From assembly GCF_000177215.2 (NCBI RefSeq), contig NZ_CM001368.1, positions 1,612,001-1,676,000 of the forward strand: a DNA stretch of 64,000 bases. The letters are read 5' to 3'. Positions 15,513 through 23,272 of the stretch are shown here, one piece after another; positions within the stretch are counted from its first letter, which is position 1; every line of letters starts with the position of its first letter. The position numbers and the translations under genes were made by a program. Below the pieces are notes generated by a model. The model was not told the DNA's origin, searched no databases, and was given only the letters and a program-made list of their open reading frames with translations. The DNA comes from Solidesulfovibrio carbinoliphilus subsp. oakridgensis (lineage in GTDB: Bacteria > Desulfobacterota > Desulfovibrionia > Desulfovibrionales > Desulfovibrionaceae).

Positions 15513-17627
15513 CTATTTCCCGTCCGCAGCCACCAGGGCCTCCATTTCCGCGATCTCCCGCTGTCGGGCGGCATCCGATTCCGGCGTCTTCAGGCGGGCC
15601 AGCTCCAAGAGGGCCCCGCCTTCGCGCGTATGGCCCGAGGCCACGGCCGCCAGGGCCAGATCGTAGAGGTCTTTGGCCGACGTCTCGGGCCGCATGGGGC
15701 TCGCCACCGAGAGCAGCGTGGCGTAGGCCCGGCCGAAATCCTTGAGCCGGACATGGGTCGCGTAGATATTTCGCAAAACCACCGGCGCTTCGAGGGGCAT
15801 GGTCCGGGTCAGGGCTTGCTTGTAGAGGGCGAGCGCCTCCTCGTACCGCTCCTCCTTGAACGCGGCCAGCCCTTTGATGGCATAGCCGAGATAGCGGTCC
15901 GGGTAGCGGCGGATCAGCATGTCCGCGATGCCCGCGGCCTGCCCCGTGTCGCCCGTGGCGAGCAGGATCTTGGCCATGACGGTGTTGGCGGCCAGGCCCT
16001 GCGGGTAGATGTCGAGGAGGCGGCGGCACTCCGCCTGGATCTTCCCGCGCCGTGCGGCGTCCATGGCCTCGAAGTCCTCGGTCTGCCAATTGGCGGGGTC
16101 CAGGTCGTGCAGGCGATACCGCCGGGCCAGTTCCGGATTCTTCTCGGCATCCGCGTACAGCATGAGCATGTCATCGAAAAAGACCGGCACGAACCGGGGA
16201 AAGGCCGCCACCACCTTCTTGAAATTCCGGTCGTCGGCGTTGACCAGCAGGAAGGCGGGGTCATGGCGATCGAGCATCCGGCCAAGGACGGTTGCGTCGC
16301 CAAAGCCGGCCGTGCTGGCATAGAGGTTGGCGGTGGAGAAAAGCATCGTCTCCATGTCCATGCCGATTTGATACTTCGGGTACAGCCGCCACTGCAGATA
16401 GCCGCCGGGATTCGGTACGTTTAAAATGCGCCCGCCCGGCCCCTCGCGCAACAGGAAATCGCACACCCCGACCGGCAGGCGGGCCATGTCCACCGGATAG
16501 GCCGGCCGGTTGCCGAGATATTGCATGGTCGTCCAAAGCGTCACCGCGACCAGGCCGCAAGCCACGGCCCCGGCCACCCGCGCCCCGACCGGCCGGCGCG
16601 CTTTCTCCACCAGCAAAACGGCCGCGTCGCCGAGGATCGGCAGGGTCAGCAGCATGAATTCAAAGGTGAACCGCCGCATCATGGGCAGGAGCACCAATCC
16701 GCCGGCCAAAAGCACGATCCGCCCCAGCCGCAGCCGCCGGGCCGCAGCCAGCCAGACTGCCCCGCCGACTGCGGCCAAAACCAGCAGATTGGTGGCGGTT
16801 TCCACCAGCCGGCCGTCGGGATACAGGAAAAAGCCCAGGAACTTCTGGAGCGGCTGGGCCCCCAGTTCGATGACCGTCAGCTCATGGAAGGGCGGGCTGC
16901 CAAAGGGCTTCGACAGCAGGGAAAAACCGGCCGGCGTGGCGAGTATCGCATAAAGCGACAGGATCACCGGCCAGCGCACGGCCCGCAGCCGGCCGGCGTC
17001 CGGCCGGCCAAGCAGCCGGGCCGCGAAGTATTCCGCCAGATAGGCCCCCAAAAGGAGCAGGATGACGGGATATTCCACCCCGTGCAGATTAGCCCAGACC
17101 ACCGTCAAGAGTGGCAGCCACCAGGCCCACCGCTGGCGGTGGTTGAGCACGTAGTGGAGGAAGACGATATAGAGGTAGGTGAAGGCATGGGGCCGCAAGA
17201 GCAGGTCGCGCGGCTCCAGGGCCAGGGCGTAGGCGCAGGTCAGCCCCAGCGTGAGGACGAAGGCGCCGTGGCCCTCCTGCTCCTGGGCCGTTCGCAAGTA
17301 GCGGTAGACCATCCAGACCGTGGCCAGAAAGACGGCCCCTCGCAGGAGCGCGAGGGCCACGTAGCCGCCGACCTGATACAGACCGTGGACCAGCACCTGG
17401 AACAGCCAGTAGTAGTCTACCCAGCTGTCGCTGGAAAGATAGGAGAAAAAAGGGCTGTCCGGCAGGCGCAGGTGCTGGACGATATAGGCGCCGCCGGTCA
17501 GGTGGTACCAGAGGTCGAAATCAAGGGCCACGATGGGCCATCGGCCCCAGAGTATGGCCAGGCCGAGGAAAAAAAGGGCGACCGCCCAGGGCCGCCAGGA
17601 CCGCCAGCCGGCAAAGCGCTGCATCAT
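15513..17627 (-). CDS. Polytopic GT-C-like membrane protein with C-terminal TPR repeats
   Basis: This 704-residue protein has about ten or more membrane helices in residues 10-400. A first-loop signature, DFDLWYHLTGGAYIVQHLRL followed by PDSPFFSY and SWVDYYWLFQ, resembles GT-C glycosyltransferases that use lipid-linked sugars. A periplasmic region comes next, then TPR-like repeats (LAANTVMAKILLATGDTGQA, YLGYAIKGLAAFKEERYEEA) at about 540-700. It sits among pilin genes, so transfer of a glycan onto pilin is a reasonable guess but unproven. A start at 17627 (MMQRFAGW) was chosen since the longer frame runs into non-conserved sequence. No known family symbol is assigned. Confidence 0.75.
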   Translation of the reverse strand: MMQRFAGWRSWRPWAVALFFLGLAILWGRWPIVALDFDLWYHLTGGAYIVQHLRLPDSPFFSYLSSDSWVDYYWLFQVLVHGLYQVGGYVALALLRGAVFLATVWMVYRYLRTAQEQEGHGAFVLTLGLTCAYALALEPRDLLLRPHAFTYLYIVFLHYVLNHRQRWAWWLPLLTVVWANLHGVEYPVILLLLGAYLAEYFAARLLGRPDAGRLRAVRWPVILSLYAILATPAGFSLLSKPFGSPPFHELTVIELGAQPLQKFLGFFLYPDGRLVETATNLLVLAAVGGAVWLAAARRLRLGRIVLLAGGLVLLPMMRRFTFEFMLLTLPILGDAAVLLVEKARRPVGARVAGAVACGLVAVTLWTTMQYLGNRPAYPVDMARLPVGVCDFLLREGPGGRILNVPNPGGYLQWRLYPKYQIGMDMETMLFSTANLYASTAGFGDATVLGRMLDRHDPAFLLVNADDRNFKKVVAAFPRFVPVFFDDMLMLYADAEKNPELARRYRLHDLDPANWQTEDFEAMDAARRGKIQAECRRLLDIYPQGLAANTVMAKILLATGDTGQAAGIADMLIRRYPDRYLGYAIKGLAAFKEERYEEALALYKQALTRTMPLEAPVVLRNIYATHVRLKDFGRAYATLLSVASPMRPETSAKDLYDLALAAVASGHTREGGALLELARLKTPESDAARQREIAEMEALVAADGK

Positions 17628-17727
17628 GGTGCCACACGCAGGGGATGCGGCGGGACGGAAGCGTTCGCCCCGGCCGGATCGGGCAAGAGGGTTGGCCGCA
17701 AGGTCCGCGTTGCGGGCCGCGACGGGC

Positions 17728-18156
17728 TCATGAACCGCTCGACACAGGGCTGACCCAGGCCCCGACGACATCTTTTCCGTCAATCGTCGCCGTGATGGCA
17801 ACGTCCGCGTCCAGGTTGCCGGCGCAAAGGATCGAGGCGGCCGCGCCGGCCCCGTCGATGACCACCCACTGGCAAACGGGCTGGGAATCGGTATCGAGGG
17901 CCAGTCCGGCCGTGGCCCGACGGGCGAATTCGAGGCTGAGCTGCGTCTGGGCCGAAGCGATCAGCGTCTGTGCTCCGTGTATTTTGGAATCGTCCAACAA
18001 AGAAAAATAGGATTGCACTGCTACAATGGAAAGGAGGCTCAGGAGAACAAAGACGGCGACAAGTTCAATTAACGTAAAACCGCCTTGCAGGCGATCATAA
18101 TTATATCGCCGTCGGATTTTTTGGCCTAACTCTTTATATTTACAAAAAAACGTCAT
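17728..18156 (-). CDS. Type IV prepilin (second pilin, MshB/MshA-like)
   Basis: This 142-residue prepilin has an unusually long basic leader (26 residues, MTFFCKYKELGQKIRRRYNY...), then GG|FTLIELVAVFVLLSLLSIVAV with Glu at +5. The body has a HGAQTLIASAQTQLSLEFAR helix resembling the AAQSQLSMGYA helix of the next pilin, so the two are paralogues. Two Cys (VCQWVV and ILCAGN) could form a disulfide loop. The ribosome binding site is weak, which may lower its amount relative to the major pilin. A stable hairpin precedes it at 18182-18216. Confidence 0.82.
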   Translation of the reverse strand: MTFFCKYKELGQKIRRRYNYDRLQGGFTLIELVAVFVLLSLLSIVAVQSYFSLLDDSKIHGAQTLIASAQTQLSLEFARRATAGLALDTDSQPVCQWVVIDGAGAAASILCAGNLDADVAITATIDGKDVVGAWVSPVSSGS

Positions 18157-18181
18157 ATTTTAATCAACTTATCTTGCGATA

Positions 18182-18216
18182 CGCCCACCGCGATGCACAG
18201 AGCTTCGCGATGGGCG
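18182..18216 (-). promoter_or_regulatory. Intergenic stem-loop between the two pilin genes
   Basis: Two 12-base arms (18182-18193 and 18205-18216) pair fully in the minus-strand RNA, with a single G-U wobble and an 11-base loop. It is not followed by a T-run, so it is less likely to be a simple terminator. Position after the major pilin suggests mRNA protection or partial attenuation that sets pilin above minor-pilin levels. Confidence 0.6.
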
Positions 18217-18276
18217 CACGCAGATAATTGCCTGAAGAATAATTTTCGAACGAATTGTTACCTTTTTTCTTATGAG

Positions 18277-18729
18277 TTATCCATCCGTTCCAGTTCCACC
18301 GGTTCCAGTACCAGTACCAGTACCAGTACCAGTTGTGGCCTCAGGACTGGTCCAGACACCCTGAATATCGGTCGTCATGCCATTGACATTCGCGTTAATG
18401 GTAACGTTTGCATTCCAATCAGTGACGGCTGTCCCGGTACATGAGACGTTGCCGCTGTTTGTACCGTTACTGATCGCTACCTTTGCACACTCGGTCGATG
18501 GCTTCAGCGCCAAGCCACTATTAAGCTTCATGGCCGCATAGCCCATGGACAGCTGGGACTGGGCGGCGGCGATCAAGCCTTTGGCGGCGCTGTTGCGGGC
18601 CTCGGTCTGCAGGTCGAGGTACTTGGGCACGGCCACCACGGCCAGGATGCCGAGGATGACCAGGACGGCGATGATTTCGATCAGGGTGAAGCCCTGCTCG
18701 CCTTTGCGATGGTCGCGGGTCTTAACCAT
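18277..18729 (-). CDS. Major type IV pilin (MshA-like)
   Basis: This 150-residue protein has leader MVKTRDHRKGEQG, cleavage after Gly13, then FTLIEIIAVLVILGILAVVAVPKY with Glu at +5 and the PKYLDLQ segment of pilins and GspG. Two Cys (TECAK and VSCTG) could close a short disulfide loop. The C-terminus is a low-complexity Gly-Thr tract coded by a hexanucleotide repeat. RBS GGAGGA lies well placed before the ATG. A candidate sigma-54 promoter lies 55 bases upstream. Best codon context, promoter and first position among pilin genes suggest it is the main pilus subunit. Confidence 0.87.
   Translation of the reverse strand: MVKTRDHRKGEQGFTLIEIIAVLVILGILAVVAVPKYLDLQTEARNSAAKGLIAAAQSQLSMGYAAMKLNSGLALKPSTECAKVAISNGTNSGNVSCTGTAVTDWNANVTINANVNGMTTDIQGVWTSPEATTGTGTGTGTGTGGTGTDG
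18305..18334 (-). repeat. Hexanucleotide tandem repeat in the pilin tail
   Basis: The plus strand reads four exact CCAGTA units (18305-18328) and a fifth, CCAGTT, with similar units just upstream. On the coding strand each unit adds Gly-Thr. Gain or loss of units keeps the frame, so the repeat would vary the length of the pilin C-terminus rather than switch it off. Confidence 0.85.
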
Positions 18730-18783
18730 TTCTTCTTTCCTCCGATAGGTGGTTGATGCCGCCGGGGCGGCGTTTTTCTCTAA

Positions 18784-18798
18784 GCATGGTCCATGCCA
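18784..18798 (-). promoter_or_regulatory. Candidate sigma-54 (-24/-12) promoter for the pilin operon
   Basis: The minus strand reads TGGCATGGACCATGC. This places TGGC and TGC at the required distance (TGGCAC-N5-TTGC consensus; one mismatch in each box). It lies 55 bases upstream of the major pilin ATG, giving a leader of about 40 bases, in the 199-base gap after the sigma-54 activator gene. The element contains a 13-base palindrome (GCATGG-T-CCATGC), which could also be chance. Confidence 0.6.
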
Positions 18799-18928
18799 AC
18801 ACCGTTGCCACAGAAAAATCTTGGAATGAAGAGAACTTGGCCTATCTGGCCTCTTGCCGGTCCGGGAGCCGGCGGCCCAGTCCTCCAAAATTTGATGACC
18901 CGTCCACCAAGAAATGGAGGAACGACCA

Positions 18929-20230
18929 TCACTCTCCGGAATCCTTGAACACAGCCGGATCGATGGCCAGCTTTTTCACCCGGTGCCACAGGCTGCGTTC
19001 CTTGATGCCAAGGAGCACCGCCGCCCGGGACTGGACCCCGCCCGTGCGGGCCAGGGCCGCCTCGATCAAGGTCTTTTCGTAAAAGGCCAGCCGGTCGTCG
19101 AGCGAACCCGGCTCGCCGGCGGCGCCGGCCCGGTCCGGCCCGCCCCCGACACCCCCGCATAGGTGGCGCGAGACGTCGTCGCCGTTGCCGGCCAAGACCA
19201 CGGCCCGCTCGATGGCGTTTTTGAGCTCGCGCACGTTGCCCGGCCACGGCGAGGCGACCAGGCGTTGCAAGGCCTCGACCGAAAGCGTCGCCCCGGGCCG
19301 CAGGACTTCCAAAAACCGTTCGGCCAGAAGCGGGATGTCCTCGCGGCGTTCCCGCAAAGACGGCACCCGGAGCGGAAAGACGTTCAGCCGGTGGAAGAGG
19401 TCCTCGCGGAACTCGCCCTGACGGATCATGGACGGCAGGTCCCGGTGGGTGGCGGCCACGATCCGGGCGTCAAGGGCCACCGATCTGCTGCCGCCGACCC
19501 GTTCGCACCGGCGCGTTTCCAGGACCCGCAGGATCTTGGCCTGGGTGTCGAGCGGCATGTCGCCGATCTCGTCCAGAAAGAGCGTGCCCCCGGCCGCCTG
19601 CTCGAACCGGCCGATCTTCCGGGCCACGGCCCCGGTGAAGGCCCCCTTCTCGTGGCCGAAAAGCTCGCTTTCAAGGAGCCCGTCCGGAATGGCGGCGCAG
19701 TTGACGGCCACGAACGGCCCGGCCGCCCGGCCGCTTTTGGCGTGGATGCTTTGGGCGGCCAGCTCCTTGCCCGTGCCCGATTCGCCGAGGAGGAGCACTG
19801 TGGCGTCGGTGGCGGCGACCTTGAGGAGCTGGGAGAAAAAGCCGCGCATGATCCGGCTCTCCCCGACCATCTCCGGGAACAGGGCCCGGGCGTCGAGCTT
19901 GCCGAGGACCTCGGCCATCTGCCCGGCCACCAGCTCCAGGCGGTCGAACTCGCCAAGCGGCGGGCCGTCCGGCGCCGAAGCCTGGCGCAGGCCCGGCGGC
20001 GCCGTGGCGAGCAGGCGCCGGATGGGGCGCAGGGCCAGGAGCACGAAGGTGGCCGACACGGCCGCCACCGACAGGCCGGCGGCCAGGGCCGGCACCATGG
20101 CGTCTCCGGCCTTCCGGAGACCGGGAAAAAACTGCGGCAGGAAACCGGCGCAAAGGACGGCCAACGCGGCCACTCCGCCCAGGATGAGCGGCACAAGGAC
20201 CGCCAGACTCACGTTGAAATGTCGCCGCAT
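18929..20230 (-). CDS. Membrane-anchored sigma-54 activator (AAA+, Fis-type HTH)
   Basis: This 433-residue protein has two N-terminal hydrophobic helices (about 9-31 and 46-66), then an AAA+ domain: Walker A GESGTGKE at 149-156, GAFTGA at 196-201 for contact with sigma-54, and LFLDEIGDMP. A C-terminal Fis-type helix-turn-helix follows (VQSRAAVLLGIKERSLWHRV). There is no receiver or PAS domain; sensing may use the membrane part or the short periplasmic segment. It starts 17 bases after the mshG-like gene and precedes the pilin operon, whose promoter looks sigma-54 dependent. The start at 20230 follows GGGAG. It likely controls pilin expression in response to pilus assembly or envelope state. 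Confidence 0.87.
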   Translation of the reverse strand: MRRHFNVSLAVLVPLILGGVAALAVLCAGFLPQFFPGLRKAGDAMVPALAAGLSVAAVSATFVLLALRPIRRLLATAPPGLRQASAPDGPPLGEFDRLELVAGQMAEVLGKLDARALFPEMVGESRIMRGFFSQLLKVAATDATVLLLGESGTGKELAAQSIHAKSGRAAGPFVAVNCAAIPDGLLESELFGHEKGAFTGAVARKIGRFEQAAGGTLFLDEIGDMPLDTQAKILRVLETRRCERVGGSRSVALDARIVAATHRDLPSMIRQGEFREDLFHRLNVFPLRVPSLRERREDIPLLAERFLEVLRPGATLSVEALQRLVASPWPGNVRELKNAIERAVVLAGNGDDVSRHLCGGVGGGPDRAGAAGEPGSLDDRLAFYEKTLIEAALARTGGVQSRAAVLLGIKERSLWHRVKKLAIDPAVFKDSGE

Positions 20231-20247
20231 GGATTTCCGCTCCCGGC

Positions 20248-21474
20248 TCAGCGCTTGAACGCGACCTGCGACATGTCCCACATGGGCAGGAAGATGGCCA
20301 AGGCGAAAAAACCCACCACGCCGGCCAGGCCGACAATGAGAATCGGCCCCAGGGCGTCGGACAGGCGCTTGACCGAATAGCTGACTTCGGCGTCGTAGTG
20401 CTCGCTTATGGCCGCGAGCATCTCGTCGAGGTTGCCCGACTCCTCGCCGACGGCCACCATGGTCACGACCATGGGCGTGAAGTACCTGGCCCGGGAAAGC
20501 GGGCCGGCCAGGCCCTGGCCGGTGCGGATCATGTCCTGGATCCGCCGGAATTCCTTGGCAATGGCCGCATTGCCGATGGTGCCGACCAGAATGTCGATGG
20601 TGGTCAGGACCGGCACGCCGCTGGCCTGCAGAATGGAGAAGATCGAGGCGAACCGGGACATGGCCGCCTTGCGGAAAAGGAGGCCGATGACGGGCAGATG
20701 CAGGAAAAACCCGTCCCGGGCCACCTTGCCCTGCTCGGTCCGAAACCAGAAATACAGGCCCGCCACCACGGCCGCCAGCCCGCCGAAGGTGACGTACCAG
20801 TACTTGTCCACGAAGAGGTTCAGCGTCAGGGCCACCCGCGTGGGCCAGGGCAGCTCCACCTTGGCGTTGGCGAAGATCTGGGCAAAGACCGGCACCACGA
20901 ATTTGAGCAGGAAGAAAAACGCCCCGACCAGGGCGATGACCACGGTGATGGGGTATTGCAGGGCCGATTTGATGTCCGAGCGGACCTGATGCTCGTGGGA
21001 GATGATGTAGATGAGGCGGTCGAGGACTTGCGGCAGGGCCCCGGCCGCCTCGCCGGCCCGGACCATGCTGACGTAGAGTTCGGAAAAGACCCGCTTGTGG
21101 ACGGCCAGGGCGTCGGAGATGGAGGCCCCCTTTTTCACGTCGTCGGACATGCGGGCGCAAACCTTGCGCAACCGCGGGTTTTCCGACTGCTGCTCCAGGA
21201 CCCGCAGGATCTCGAGCATGGACAGGCCGGCGCCGAGCATGGTCTTGAACTGCTTGGTGAAAAGGATGAGTTCCTGGGCCTTGACCCCGGAAAGCGCGGC
21301 CTCCAGGCCCTCAATGAAGCCGCCTTCCGCTCCGCCGGACCCACGCTGGACCGCGACCGGGATATAGCCCATGGCGCTCAGGCGGTTTTTGACCGCCTCG
21401 GGGCTCTCGGCCTCGAGGGCCCCCTTGACGGTGTTGCCGGCCTCGTTGATGGCCTCGTAGGTGAATTGCGGCAC
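20248..21474 (-). CDS. mshG: Inner-membrane pilus platform protein (GspF/PilC/MshG)
   Basis: This 408-residue protein begins MPQFTYEAINEAGNTVKGAL. Two T2SSF domains (about 75-195 and 275-398) and three membrane helices give the regular length and layout of GspF/PilC platform proteins. Motifs include FTKQFKTMLGAGLSMLEILR and VGEESGNLDEML. It forms the inner-membrane base on which the MshE-type ATPase acts. It is preceded at 31 bases by the ATPase gene and followed at 17 bases by the sigma-54 activator, so they are one transcription unit. Confidence 0.92.
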   Translation of the reverse strand: MPQFTYEAINEAGNTVKGALEAESPEAVKNRLSAMGYIPVAVQRGSGGAEGGFIEGLEAALSGVKAQELILFTKQFKTMLGAGLSMLEILRVLEQQSENPRLRKVCARMSDDVKKGASISDALAVHKRVFSELYVSMVRAGEAAGALPQVLDRLIYIISHEHQVRSDIKSALQYPITVVIALVGAFFFLLKFVVPVFAQIFANAKVELPWPTRVALTLNLFVDKYWYVTFGGLAAVVAGLYFWFRTEQGKVARDGFFLHLPVIGLLFRKAAMSRFASIFSILQASGVPVLTTIDILVGTIGNAAIAKEFRRIQDMIRTGQGLAGPLSRARYFTPMVVTMVAVGEESGNLDEMLAAISEHYDAEVSYSVKRLSDALGPILIVGLAGVVGFFALAIFLPMWDMSQVAFKR

Positions 21475-21505
21475 GGCTGGCGCTCCTTATCCCGGTTGGC
21501 GGTCG

Positions 21506-23215
21506 TTAGAGCATGACCGCGGAGGAGGCTTCCTCGAAGGTGGTCTTGCCTTCGAGGATCTTGAGCCGCGCGTCGTCCTGCAGGAGTTTGAGGCGCCCCG
21601 AATCGGCCGCGAACCGGCTGATCTCGCGGGAGGTGGCCCGCCTGGCCACCATGTCCTGGATGTCCTCGTCGATGACCAGGATCTCGTAGAGCCCGACCCG
21701 GCCCTTGAACCCGGAATCGCCGCACAGGTAGCAGCCCCGCCCGCGCAGGAAGGTGGCCCCGGTCGCCCCCTCGAGGTTCCAGAAGCGCAGGACCTCCGGC
21801 TTTGGCGTGTAGGGCTCGGCGCAGTTGGGGCAGATGCGGCGCACGAGGCGCTGGGCGATGGAGGCGACCAGGACCGAGGAGACCAGGAAGGGCTCGATGC
21901 CCATGTCCATGAGGCGCATGACCGCGCCGGCCGCGTCGTTGGTGTGGACCGTGGAGAGGACCTTGTGGCCGGTAAGCGCCGCCTGGGTGGCGATGGCCGC
22001 GGTCTCGGCGTCGCGGATCTCGCCGACCAGGACCACATCCGGGTCCTGGCGCAGGGTCGAACGCAGGGCGCTGGCAAAGGTCATGCCGGCCTTGCGGTTG
22101 AGCTGCACCTGCCGGACCCCTTCCATGCGGTATTCGACCGGGTCCTCGAGCGTCACCACGTTGATGTCCGGCCGGCTGATCTCGCGAAGAAGCGCGAAAA
22201 GCGTGGTCGACTTGCCGGAGCCCGTCGGGCCCGTGGCCAGGAACATGCCGTAGGGTCGCTCGACCACCAGCCGCAGCTTGGCCAGGTCGTCGGGAGCAAG
22301 GCCGAGGTCGGTCAGGAGCAGGCCCCCGGCGCTCATGTCGAGCAGGCGCAACACCAGGTTCTCGCCGTGGATGGTCGGCAGGGTCGAGACGCGGATGTTG
22401 ATCTCGCGCTTGTCGATGGCCACGGAAAACCGGCCGTCCTGGGGCACGCGGCTGATCGAGATGTCGAGGTTGCCGAGGATTTTTATGCGCGAGACAATAG
22501 GCAGGATCATGGGTTTGGGCGGCGAGGGCACGGCCTTGAGCTTGCCGTCGATGCGCATGCGGATCTGGACCTGGTCGCGCTCGGGGCTGATGTGCACGTC
22601 GCTTGCCCCCTCGCGCACGGCCTGGGAAAGAAGCGAATTGACGAACCGGACCACCGGGGCCTCGCCGGCCATGTCCTCCAGGGAACTGACCTGCATGTCC
22701 TCGTTGGTCCGGGAGGCCGGCTGCTCCTCGCCGTCGCGCATGGACTCGATGCTGTCGAGCACGCCTTCGAGGCCAAGGCCCATGCCGTAGATGGCGCTGG
22801 TCAGATGGCCAAGCTCGCGCTCGGTGCAGATGACCGGCTCCACCTCGCAGTTCTTGTAGATCTCGATGTCTTCGATGGCGCTGATGTCCAGGGGATCGGA
22901 CATGGCCACCCGGATCAGGTTGCCGCTTTTGGACAGGGGCACAAGCTTGGAACGCAGGGCCATTTCGGCCGGAATGAGCAGGGCCAGGTTGCCGTCCACG
23001 GGAAACCGCTCGGGCGTGTACTTGGCCAGCCCCATCTGCCGGCTGATCAGGTCCACGATGTCCGATTCCTTGACCGTGCCGTCGCGCACGAGCTGCTGGC
23101 CGAGCCGAAGCCCCCCGCGCTTGCCCGCGGCCAGGGCCTGGCGCAGCTTGTCCTCGGTCACGAGTCCGGCGGCGACGAGCATTTCGCCGAGGCGGAGGCG
23201 TTTTCTGGGCTCCAT
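21506..23215 (-). CDS. mshE: Pilus assembly ATPase with MshEN-type N-terminus (GspE/PilB/MshE)
   Basis: This 569-residue secretion ATPase has an N-terminal pair of RLGxxL motifs (LRLGEMLVAAGLV and LRLGQQLVRDGTV, about residues 7-50), typical of the MshEN/T2SSE-N c-di-GMP-binding domain. The nucleotide-binding domain carries Walker A GPTGSGKSTT, the Asp box VVTLEDPVEY, Walker B DPDVVLVGEIRD and the His box STVHTNDAAGA. A tetracysteine zinc site (CPNC ... CYLC) follows near the end. It powers pilus extension in the cytoplasm. In motif I the usual terminal Gln is replaced (LAAGKRGG). It lies between the ExeA-like and MshG-like genes. Confidence 0.93.
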   Translation of the reverse strand: MEPRKRLRLGEMLVAAGLVTEDKLRQALAAGKRGGLRLGQQLVRDGTVKESDIVDLISRQMGLAKYTPERFPVDGNLALLIPAEMALRSKLVPLSKSGNLIRVAMSDPLDISAIEDIEIYKNCEVEPVICTERELGHLTSAIYGMGLGLEGVLDSIESMRDGEEQPASRTNEDMQVSSLEDMAGEAPVVRFVNSLLSQAVREGASDVHISPERDQVQIRMRIDGKLKAVPSPPKPMILPIVSRIKILGNLDISISRVPQDGRFSVAIDKREINIRVSTLPTIHGENLVLRLLDMSAGGLLLTDLGLAPDDLAKLRLVVERPYGMFLATGPTGSGKSTTLFALLREISRPDINVVTLEDPVEYRMEGVRQVQLNRKAGMTFASALRSTLRQDPDVVLVGEIRDAETAAIATQAALTGHKVLSTVHTNDAAGAVMRLMDMGIEPFLVSSVLVASIAQRLVRRICPNCAEPYTPKPEVLRFWNLEGATGATFLRGRGCYLCGDSGFKGRVGLYEILVIDEDIQDMVARRATSREISRFAADSGRLKLLQDDARLKILEGKTTFEEASSAVML

Positions 23216-23272
23216 CCGTGATCCTTCAACCGTTTGGCGGTGTGGCGGGGCGTTTCCCGGGCCGGGCCCGGG

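Noticed and set aside
18296-18340. CRISPR-like short repeats
   Set aside because: Units are six bases, tandem and in frame inside the pilin gene, with no spacers.
18929-21160. A 743-codon frame joining the sigma-54 activator and part of mshG
   Set aside because: The mshG part is out of frame; the activator starts at 20230 with two membrane helices.
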